From: Bemisia tabaci
Taxonomy: Eukaryota; Arthropoda; Insecta; Hemiptera; Aleyrodidae
Assembly: GCF_918797505.1 (NCBI RefSeq)
Contig: NC_092795.1
Coordinates: 30,987,131 to 31,051,130 of the forward strand
Length of the DNA stretch: 64,000 nucleotides
Direction of reading: 5' to 3'
Within the stretch, counting starts at the first letter, position 1, and each line of letters opens with the position of its first letter. Of the stretch, positions 47,501 to 59,500 are shown one piece after another. The position numbers and the translations under genes were made by a program. A model generated the notes under the pieces. It did not search any database. It was given only the letters and a program-made list of their open reading frames with translations, and was not told where the DNA came from.

Positions 47501-50500
47501 TTCTGAGGAATATTATTTTGTCTATTGTGAAGCTTGGGAGTACATTAAGATGGATGCGATGTTTCTAGCTGTCGACACGATGATTATTATCGTTGGATGG
47601 AGAGTCAGTGGGGTGTCTGTAGCGTATCACGTCAAGGTCCGAGTTATAGCTGGAGACATAACTATAGTTAGAGAAGCTTCACAATGCTATGAATGTGGGA
47701 GCTCATTAAGGTTGGTGCGGAGGGCAAAGGTTAAAAATGATATTTTTGTAGTCTCAAAAGGAATCCTCATTTGTACGTGTCTGCTTTTAAACCGCTATAA
47801 TTTTTCTTTTTTGCTTTTCCCTACTTCGAAACGGTCTTAAGAAGATAAAATCCGTCTCAAGGCAATTAAAATTAAATTGAGTCCAATGGACCACTAGACA
47901 AGGCACGAATTTAAGCAATCTGATACATGTTTCTTAACCAGATTTTCCAACGATTATTTCTGATTGGGAGCTAGATTAAAACTGCCCACCTTTTTGCTAG
48001 GACTCGCATGATTTTTTGTTTGCTTTCAAATAAATCTGGTTCCAATTTTAAAAGTAGGATCACTCGAATAGTTATTTTTGCATTCATTGCCCATTGTTCC
48101 TCTGAGATTTTATGCTCTCAAAAAAACTGACTGTATAGAGGAATGTTTTTTCCCTCTCCCGTATGTATCGGATTTTTTTTTAAATGCGTGACCTAGAATC
48201 GGTTCCGTGGCAGCTATGATTATTATCACGGATATAAATTTTTAAGAGCAGCCCAAGACAATGATAACAGTGGAAAAACAAGGATGAAAAAACATCATTA
48301 ATTGTGTATTTTTAGCCTTGTTTTCCGTTTTTTCATCCTTGTTTTTCCACTATTATCACATCTATAAAGAAGGCATTATACGAGTTTTATTACAAAGAAA
48401 GGAGCTGATTATTGCTGCGATAATTTTAGGCCGTAGGTTTGAGCTTATTTTTTCGACTTTTTCCCCCCAGTAAACTTTAAATACGATCTTTCATTTCGCG
48501 TGAATCGATTTCTTGTTTCAGCGATATGAGCGTTGATAGTACTCAAAAACCGCGTCAAATGTCAAAATAACGCCCGGGTTACCTTGATCGTGCCGCTCCT
48601 CAAATATTTCGGTTATATTTCCCCCAACAAAAAATTGTGTCCGACTGCCACGCCCGAGGAAAAATTTAGCGAAATTTTAAGTCAATACGATGACACCGGT
48701 GGCATTTGAAGGACGTTATGAACCAGTGGCGTGGCGTGGCGTGCTTTGCGATAAATCGATTGTTATGCCATTTAAACCTATGGAAAGGATCGATAATCAG
48801 GGTGTTCGCAGCGAGCACCTTAACAATCGATTCTTTACCATAGGTTTAAATGGCATAACAATCGATATATCGCAAAGCACGCCACGCCACTGTTATGAAC
48901 CTTTCGCGACGGATATTAGCGTTTCCCGGACGAAGAAACGTAACTTCATTCCGAGGTTGCAAAATTGACTCAAACAATATAATTTTTTTTTACAAAAGTG
49001 TACTTGTGCAATTTTATTGGAAAATTTATTTGATTTTTCCATGAGATCGAGGGAAAAATTAGTGAAATTTTCAGTCAGAAATGCGAAAAGATGCCAAAGA
49101 TTCTTCCAGTAAAAACGGAATTTGTGAGGGGCAATCTGGCAACACTGAGAAAAAGTTCCGTTCTTTTGTGAGGAGACGATGACATATTAGCCAAACGGTC
49201 ATTCTAATCAAGGCACGATCGATGACTGAGTAATTCGTTTTTTGACGAAAAATTGACTCAAACCATATATATTTTTTTTTTTTACAAAAATGCACTTGTG
49301 CAATTTTATTGGAAAATTTATTTGATTTTTCCATGAGATCGAGGGAAAAAATTAGTGACATTTTCAGTCAAAAATGCGAAAAGATGCCAAAGATTCTTCT
49401 AGTGCCTAAAAATGGAATTTGTGAGGGGCAATCTGGCAACACTGGGAAAAAGTTACGTTCTTTTGTGAGGAGACGACGATATATTAGCCAAACGGTCGTT
49501 CCAATCAAGGCACGATCGACGGCTGAGTAATTCGTTTTTCTTTATTACTCTTTTCATCCTCAGGGGAATGAACTCGAGCCAAAGGTATGCGCCTGGATAT
49601 TAATGTCAGTTTCTACAGGAAGGAATGTCGGATTCAAAATTGCCCCACTCAAAAATCTCAAGAAAATAAAAGCAGCTTTGAAAATCTGGGAAATTATTTG
49701 TAGAGACATGCTAAACAGTCCCTCCCTCCCATCCTTGTGAGCTGGACACGTGATGATAGTTCGGGAGATCTTGTTTTAGGTTTATGGAGAAATTCTGCGG
49801 AAATGTCCTTTTTTCCTGTGGAAATTTTCTTTTTTTCGGTGGAAATGCCATTTTTTCCCTGTAAAACTATCCGCCCTCTTAATCAAAGTTTAACGCCTCT
49901 AACGTTAAACTGAACATTGAAAAAAAAAAAGCTGCTAATGCTAATGTGAACCAATTTACATATTTAATGCGGTTGATTTTATAATTTTATATGAGATGAA
50001 GACAGCATTTATAATAATCCTCTCCGCGGTTTAAAGTTTTATAGAGCTCTGCTTTATTTGTGGCTTTAAAGGATTCATACTCACATTGTTGCTCACTCAT
50101 CTCGATCAGTTCGCCTTCAATATCTCGATCGGCAATGTGAGCAACCTGGGAGCAGTTATAGTTGCTCCTAGCATTTCGACCACGTCCACTTGGTTTATTC
50201 ATAGCTATGGGGTTTAATAATATATTTCCCGATATTACCTATCGTTTACTTGCTCTATTATAATAACTTATCCCATTTTCCCTAAGATCGAAGCAGTTTA
50301 CTGCCGTCCTAAGGAAGAACGCCGTATAAACCTTCAGGCGTTGCCAAATTTCCTTTGATAAAACTTGAATTTCCTGGTAAACTTATGAATATTTTTCTCC
50401 CAATTTTTCAAATTAGTTTGTTGGCAATTTCACCCAAAGCTCCTGAAAATTTCAAAAAAAAAAAATATTCATCACTATCCTTAAAAATAAGCATTTTATC

Positions 50501-53500
50501 AAAGGAAATTTGGCAACTCGCGAATGTTTATACGGCGTTCTTCCTTAGCACGGCAGTTTAGATGACAGTGAATATTACACTTACATTCGAATTCGAAACC
50601 CTGGGATCCCGCATATCTCTTTTAATGTCTCGCTGGCCCCAGAGATAGGTATCTACGAATATAGGAGTTTTGATTCCTGAAGAGGGCCTCCGCAACGGCA
50701 GCCATATTGGCCGCCATTTTGAAATTTCTGGGCTTCAATAAACCTGTAGTGAAATTCTGACCTCATCGGTGAAATTTACGACCCAGAAAACCCTATGAAA
50801 GATATACTACTTGGCAGTTTTACGCAACTTTCGGAGATTTGACCCTATCGTGGAAATTTTGGCGGCCATATTGGATTTTGGGCATCCCTTTGAGCCGGAG
50901 ACAATTTTGGACCTCAAATTCGGACTCTACGACCAAAGTTACATAGTGATAGACCCCTTACACGGCATCAAAAACGAATTCCAACATCTTCAACCCCCGA
51001 GCCCCCATTTTGGCCGCCATCTTGAATTGGAGGGGTCGGACGCAAAATTGAGCTAGATAACATCTAAATTATTTTTCTGCACATCAAAAAGAAGAGATTA
51101 GGCCACTTTTCACACTTACTCCATTCACTATTCCACGGGAGGCTTCTTTTCAACATATGCCCCTGGATTAATTTATGCAGGCCCGCGCTGTGCCGCCGTC
51201 GCGCGGATCGCAGTGGTGCGAAAACCTTAAATTATAGACCCATCATGTAAGATATCGTTGGAAAGCTCAAAAGACGCTCTTTTACATGGCGAGTATTTAA
51301 AGGGGCCTTAATAATGCGATTTTAAAAGATATATGGGTTAAAAGCTTTTTTATCAATGCACAAAAACCGGGTTTTTTTGGAAAAAACACCCTGTATGTTG
51401 TCAAAATCAAAAAGTTTGTGATTTTGTCGTATTTACCTTTCAATTATCTATCAAACAAAAAAAAGAGAAATAAAATCGGTTCAGTGGATCTCGATCTATA
51501 GCGGCTCAAAGTACGCGCCGGCCGCCATTTTGAATGGCCGCCATCTTGGATCTGCCACCATTTTGAAAATGCCTCTTCGACTCAAAACTCTTCAAATGTC
51601 ATCTAGTTTGATCCCTGAAAGCCGCTAAACTGTATCACGATTTGCCACTATTTGCCCTTTTTTGGTAATTAGCCACCGTACTACCTGCTCCGTCGCTTTT
51701 GAGAATTTAGGAGCCTTGCTGACATCACTGAATGTTTTAAATTTAAATCTTCTCAAGGAGTATCGCACATATCGCTAAATATTTTCATTCTGAGACCTTG
51801 GAGCCCCTTTCATTCCCGCTGACGTTTGATCAATCTGAAAGTTGCAGTATTGATTCCTAGGGGCCCCTCGCCTTTCGTCGCGTCGCGTCGCTTTTGAAGC
51901 CCCAGAGTTGCCTAAAGCATGCCCGAGCACAAATGGCGCTCGTGATACTCTGACCGGAAGCGGAAAGTGACAATTTCAGCGGCCGTATTCCATTTTTTCT
52001 AAAAGAAGGTACTGAAAGCCCACTGAGAGTAAAAGTTCGATTCATACGAAATATCCAAGGTTACCGGCTCAGGCGACCGAAGTTTTTGGACCCAAGAACC
52101 ACACCTCAGTTCAGGAGGCAGAAGTTTTTGTTGGCCATTCTGAAACTCTCATTATTTACCGAAGACTCAGGTTACCTGACCCGAGGCGCAGCTCCCACGA
52201 CCAAGAAATCCAGTCACCCGGACCGAAACTTTGGTGTTCAATACAAATCGAAGTTTTTTCCTCCATGCATGAAGTTTAAGCTCGGCGAAAAAAAGCAGAG
52301 GAGGAAATAGTATGCTAATTTAATTTTGTCAGGTATTCTAACTTCCACGAACGGTCGCAAGAGAAGGTAGGATCGATCCAAACAATTTGTAAGAACAGCT
52401 ACTGCAGAACTTTTAAGCTTAGCGGTGGTTGCAACTTAAGCCAGCGGGCATGGAGTGCGACACTGCGGGAACAAGGAGACTCCTGTCCAGTTCCGCATGA
52501 GGTTGCGTATTACTGTCTCCGCTGGCTGAAGCTTTTATAAGCGAATCAAGGATGCTCTGAAGTTATTTCCACGGTTGCAGAAACGCGAATGCGCTCGGAG
52601 TAGTCACTCGGGCGTAGGATCTGCTGCTTTCAAGTCTTAGAGTAAATTAATCCCAGATCCACACCACACGGGCGGAGTTAGCATCACGCTGGCTACAGCG
52701 TCGTCTGTCGCGGTCAAGTTCAAAACTTCAGGTCGGTTGCCAATTTGACATTCTTAGCTCCACCACGCACTTGATTGCCGTGAAACGCAAATATTTCAGT
52801 CACGCTTCGATATCAATCGATAGCTCATTCAGGAGTAAATCGCTTTCATTGAAAACTGCTCAACTCTGAAAAGAGAAAAGGGAGTGGAGATTGTGGCGGC
52901 GCGTGGATGCGAGACGAGGAAAAAGGGGGGGGGGCTGGATTTTTCTGGTGTTGAAAAGAGCTAATGGAGGTGTTGCATGTGTGAGGAATTTGCGATTCGA
53001 CTGTTGATTCCTATGCAAAAGTTCGCGAGAAACACGATGGTGCCACTGGTTTTCTCTGAAATCAACTCCCAAGCTCAAAAAAAGCTCTCAAGTTGAGGCC
53101 AAAATGGAGGGAATATCCCACCCTACCCTGAAAGTCCACCTCTACAGCAAGACAAACTCTCCATGCAAAGATAGGGAGCAAATACATTGACGGGGCTGCC
53201 GCTCCATTTGGGGACTCTAAAGCTGAAAACACGGCATCACTGCTAATGTATTTGCTCCCTATCTTTGCATGGAGAGTTTGTCTTGCTGTAGAGGTGGACT
53301 CTCAGGGTAAGGTGGGATATCCCCTCCATTTTGGCCTCAACTTGAGAGCTTTTTTTGAGCTCGGGAGTTGATTTCAGAAAAAACCAGTGGCACCATCGTG
53401 TTTCTCGCGAACAACAGTCAAATTGCAAATTCCTCACACATGCAACATCTCCATTGGCACTTTTCGAGGAAAACGAATTCGCGGTCATCCTCTCACTGTA

Positions 53501-56500
53501 ACAATTTATAATATGACAATGTAACCATTGCTTTTTTTCAGGAGGTCAGAAAAATTGGCGGGAACATATGACTCTCCCGAACATACTTCGCGAATTCAAC
53601 CAGAACTTGATTGGTTACTCGAAAGGCGATTCGATCGCTCAGGAGAAAAAAGCGCATTTCAACGTGGCGGAAATCGGCGCCATCAGCACGGATATGCCGT
53701 TCATGGCGCGAGTTCTAGTCAAGAGGATCCGTGCCGATCCAAATGTGGATTTCGAAAAACATTGGAAGGTAAGAGACGCACACCGGAATCCGTCTTTGCA
53801 CGGAAAGCCCATCGAAAGCAACATTTACATCACCAAGGCACAGTGAATCGAGTCGATTACAGAGGTCGGACATGCAATTTTTGACTAAAATTGCAAATTT
53901 TAACGTTTATTTCGTCACGTTTTACATTTTAAAGGGTGCATCTAGCAGATAAATTTCACGAGAAAACCAATGTAACCACTTTTAGAACTTCAAATTTTTG
54001 TATAAACGCAGTCGTAAGCGTTTGAAGTTTCCAAATTTTGTCCGACCTCTCCTATTGACTCGATCCACTGTGCATGGGTGCTTTTTATGCTAACTCCACC
54101 TCCTTAATTTGGGGCCCGTGCAGTCGTTATCAATGCATCAATGCGTTAGTGCGTTAGGTTCGGAAGAATATTCTCGGACAACAATTTGGCTTCTTGGCGA
54201 TGCGCCTTCAAATGGAGGAGAATGCAACTTCTATGACTTTTACTTCGTAGATCAGTATCGATCGTTAATCAACATCTTTCTGAACGAGGAGAGGTTTGGA
54301 ATTTTCAAAACTGCGAGAATTAAAGATTACTATACAAGCTTATTACACGATACAAAAGAAACATTTTAAATTACGCACGAACCTACCTTAAAATTCATAC
54401 GAATTTCGAAACTATTTCTCTTATTGTATTCTACATTGTCTTTAGCTATTATTGTGATCTCTCGAAGGATCCCTCTCCAGAGCTAAACTGCTGAATTCCA
54501 CTTGCGGATCGCAATTGTAATTTTTACGATGCCTTTCAAGGGTTCTCTTGAGTCTCGTTGAATCACAATGTAAACCATACAGGAAGAATAATAATCGAAA
54601 AAGAAGCTCATCGGATAAAACATGAAATTAAAAAAAGCCTTGACACCATAATATTCAAACCTTTGCCCCCCCCCCCCAAAAAAAAAACCTCCAAGAAAAC
54701 CAGAATATCTTTTAGAAGAAAAATAGAACTAATTTTTTTAACCCCCTCTTAATATGTTCCCAAGATCACCATTTATGGATGATTTCAGACCATTTAAAGA
54801 GAACTTAGTTCGTTGGTTTCCCTCGAAACAAAAGAACACGAGTAGTTAGCGTTTTGCGACACTGCCGTCGGAGGTTCACATATTTTGAACTCACAATTAG
54901 TTATTAAAATATTGTTGCACAGTGGCGGCCGCATCCCTTGCGTTAGTAAATTAGTGATGAACAAATAATTTTTGTAGCCATTACCACATATCTCTGACTC
55001 CTCTTGATATTTAATATTAAATATATTTATTCTTTTTCGGTGGAAAAGATAGAAAATAATAATATGGTGATACCAACAATAAGATTCAAATTGCAAATAT
55101 CACATGTTTAAGGAGAGTCTTATAGGTATTCGATACTTAAAATGCAATTACACTTACCTATTTCCGTACATTTGGTCGTGTACATTCGCTGAGGAACAGT
55201 ATTCTGCCCACTAAAAACTCAATAAAATTAGTAAATAGTGTAAAAATGCAGACAAATCTGCTAGTCTGCCAAATGCTTTGCCTATGTAAGCCAAGTATTC
55301 AAAAACTACACGTTCAAGTTATGTGACTTCACACGGAGGCAACATAGTCTGCCTAACCAGCTGTTTGAAGGAACTTCTTCGGCCCACATGATTGTCTTCT
55401 TTTATTTCTATCAAACCAATAAGTGAATGAGTGATGCTTTATTCCAATACCAGTAAAATCACGTAATATCTTATCATAATTTTTGCGCATACGCATCATG
55501 TGCTTTTAAAGTAAAATTGATGATGTCAAACATCATTTAATACTTTTGGCAGCAAATTTTAAGCGTGCTGAGGCACTGAAAATGCCAAACACGCTCATAA
55601 AAGCAAGCTTGAACATAAAATGATATTTACTGGAGAGGGTAGATTTGATATTTATGGCTTAACCGTATGTAGGGTCTTACTCTGATATTAATCCCAAGTC
55701 TCCATGTGTCTCAAGCATTAGTTACGAGTGTGCGAATAATTCAAATCGGATTTTTTGAAACTTTCGAGTGTAAAGCATTTTCCAGTGCGCTTGTTTTTAA
55801 GCGCACAGACTCGACTTATTTGGCTTAAATGCATAGCCTAGGGCTCACTCATTTAAAAATAACTGTCCCTTAGCCAAGAAAATTTGTTCTGAGTAAAAAC
55901 ACAGCAAAAAAAATGTGATAGAAAAAAGAAGAGCTCCTGTCAGGAATATATTTGACTTTTCAATTTTATTTTAACCTTATATTAATTGTGTGCAAAATGA
56001 GAATTTCGAATCATTTTTAATTATTTTTGATCTCCTCAAATCGAAGCACAGTCCTCAAGGTTGACAACTCAACTTTTCTATTTTTTTTTTACAGCTTGTT
56101 ACATTGATGATCGGCTCGAATGATTTTTGCACCGATCTATGTTATAGTCCTGATATATGGGCAACACCTGAGAAACATAAAAAGGATATCGAAAACGTTT
56201 TGGATTACTTGCAGGCAAATTTGCCGAGAACTATTGTCAACTTTGTGGTTGCCCCAAGTAAGTATTGGGCTGTGCCTCCCATAGAATCTATTGTTGCATG
56301 TAAGGTGTCTCATACCACCCGTTCCAGGTTTTTTTCTCAGTTATATTAGGTTGGAGAGTGCGAGGGTAAATAGAGCATCGACCAGTGGCGTGGCGTGAAC
56401 TGCGATATATCGATTTTTATGCCATTTAAACCTATGAAAAAGGATCGATAAACGGGGTGTTTGCAGCGAACACCTCAATAATCGATTCTTTACCATAGGT

Positions 56501-59500
56501 TTAAATGGCATAACAATCGATACATCGCAATTCGCGCCACGCCACTGGTATCGACCCCGAGGGATTCCGAATTTCACGGCCCTGGAGCCTCCCTCTCTGA
56601 AGGTAAAAAGAGGGGGGAGGGACTTGAGTGATCCTGTTGATTGAAAGGGGGGGGGGGCTTGTGTTGTTTAGACTATTGGGGGAAAATGATGGACTAAATT
56701 ATAGGGTCTCTCGTGGGTTGCCTTTAAAGTTAATCTGTTACTTACTTCCTTTGACCATTTCAACCACCTGTTTTCACCAAGGATGCCTTCATTTTTCCTT
56801 CGTCTCCTTCATCTATTTTAGCTTTATCTTTCAATTTCAATAATGATTTCGCAGGTAACTAGATTCTCGGAACTTATAAATCTATGACCGTGAATAAGTC
56901 ACTAGGATTAACAGATACAGACTAACTAAGACAGATTATAGACTCTTGGTGAAAGGTTTGTAAAATCTAAATTATTTAAAACCATCTGTGTTGAGGTTGA
57001 GACCTCTCAAGTGGGAAAAGAAAAACTTTAATTATTGGGTCGATACGCTTTTTCTGGTTCACAAATGATCACTTTTAGATGGATGTGGAGTTCACAGGCT
57101 CTTTTGATGTACTAAAATTTCTTTCATTTTAAAGCCATTGTGACAATTTTATGTCATTTTTTATATCCTAAATTAAGAGAGGGAAAAAGTATATTTGTTC
57201 TAGGAAAACAAAATATTGATTTAAATAAACTTCTTTTTCAGACCTGCAAATTATCACTGAGTTCTCTGCTAGCCCTCCGTTGTGTTATTTCACCCACGTC
57301 GCGGAATGCTACTGCCTATTTGCTGCCCAGTACAAACATAATTTAAGGAATTACATTAAAGTGATGGAGCTTTGGCAAAACGCCGAAGAAGAGCTGGTGA
57401 GTGTTCACATTTTCATCTCGACGTGGAAAAAATATCATTTTTATTTTTTTTTTTTTAAAAAAAAAATACACACTTCAATCAAATGCTTTACACTCGTCAC
57501 TTACTCTATTCGTGCATCGAAATGTAATTCTACTGACGGTTTGTAAGCATTAATCATTTAAAAAAAGCCACCTGAAATTGTTTTAGAAACGATTACCGTA
57601 ATTTTGGAGTGACTTATTCTTAATGAGAGGCACCATGAACTTTGCATGCGGGTGAGAACTTTTTCGTTACCAGAACTACATTCGTTCAAATCTAAACAGA
57701 AGAACGAAGTAGTAGTTCCCTGGTAAAAAGTGGCGATAAGAGCTGCGTTTCAAAATACCATAGGAATTCTTATAGCCGGCCAAAGAAGGCTACAGAAAAT
57801 CATATAGCTGGCTGTAGAACGCGGAGAAAATCCTACGGCCGGGCTATGCGAAGCGATAAAAAATTATGCAGCCGGGCTATAGTTCCTATCGCCGGGCTTT
57901 ACACTTTATCGCCTGACTGTTGCTTTTTCGCCATCGATTATAAAAGGCTATAAGAAATTGTGTAGAAATTCGTGTGCTTTGGAAATCATTAAGTTTGATA
58001 CGGAACCACCTTAATATTTACAAAACACACATTATATTTTCCTTTAATACATATTTTTTTTCATCAATTAAAATGAGAATAATCCATACAGGATGTGCAA
58101 ACATTTCAAAATCATGAGTTGAATAACGCTGACTCCGCCAGAGAGCTTAACACAAAGTGGAGCGGCGACGCACTGGCGCCTACAAACCTAACTGGGATAC
58201 TTCACGCATTGCGTAACGCGGGAAGTATCCCTGTTAGGTTTGTAGGCGCCAATACGCGTTTTGCGTTGGCTGCCCGCCCGCCGCGCCGCGCCACAGCGTA
58301 TCACGGCGCTTGAAGCAACTATTTCACACCAGACGTATTGCACAGTATCATACGAAATTGAAGGCGCTCCAACATGTTAGGATTGGCAGGCATCGGCATC
58401 CTTCAAAAGTACGGAGCTTTCCTCGCAAAATAAATCAAGATACTACGGCCCAAAAAGAGAGCAGTATTCCAAAAACTCACTAAGTCCTAGCATCCGTAAT
58501 TAGTAACGTTTAGCATACACTTTATCGCCTGGCTGTTGCTTAATCGCCATCGGCTATAAAAGGCTATAAGAAATTGTGTAGCCGGCTATAGAAGCTATTG
58601 GAAATATTATAGCCGGCTGTAGGTCTATGGTATTTTGGAACACAGATTCTACTGCCAATTTTTACCAGGGTCACTAATAATTAGTGTCGGGACAATTGTT
58701 TGCGAAAGCAACTCATATTTTGTTGCCTATCAATGCAATTCTCCATATTTTGCAATATCGTTGTAACCTTGGTGTTCACAACTATATGGATCATTGAAAG
58801 TCTAATGCAAGCTCAGGTCTTTTAAATCTGTCACTGAAATTATCCGTTACTTACGTTACGTTCCATACTAACGTACTATCTCAAAGTTTTTCACGTGCCT
58901 TGCATTCTTTTTTTCAGTTCTATCATTTCATTTATCATCAGTTTTCTTGAAAATATCGTAGAACTGGGGAAAGAAAAGAAGAGACAAAAGTCACATCAGT
59001 CTGGATGCATCAATCATCAGTTGGCCCATTGGTTAGCATGTAAATATCTGTTGAGTGGTAGGATTTTATGATGTGACATTTTTCTCTTCTTTTCTTCCCC
59101 CAGTTCTAGGAACCTTTAAAACTATTTTCAAGTGGTCGTGAATGTCGTTGAATGCCATTTTAAATTGTTGTCGTTTTTCTTTCAACAGGCGAACCTGCCA
59201 AAATACAAAACTAGTGATGATTTTGCAGTCGTACTTCAAACCTTCACACGAGATCTCACGTTTCCAACGAAGAAAACGAGGTTTGGAAATACAGTTACAG
59301 ACTGGTCTTATCTCTCTGCTGACTGCTTCCATTTTAGTCAAAAAGGATACCAGAGAGGTAAGAAGTAGTTGATTGTGGGGACTAAAAAGGCAAAATAATT
59401 TGATATTGATGAATACAGTTCATTTCTATTTCAATGTATCTGTGGAAGCTAGCTACTAAGTACTCGTAGTTTCCAAACTAATCTTTTCTCTGCGAATTCC

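Larger units (their letters stand above)
50040..51910. repeat. Dispersed repeat, copy broken by later insertions
   Basis: Segments 50040-50300, 50557-50695 and about 51680-51910 correspond in order to the continuous copy at 34876-35590. The gaps are a MITE (50301-50556) and a segment of about 1 kb with YY1-like motifs. The minus strand of 49987-50202 is an open 71-codon frame with the conserved phrase [12 protein letters not shown]; its identity is unknown. Confidence 0.6.

Noticed and set aside
54109..54369. 86-codon frame in PLB1 intron 3 as a possible extra exon
   Set aside because: Exons 3 and 4 join in phase to give a standard WKLVTL junction, so no extra exon is needed, and the peptide matches no PLB1 segment.
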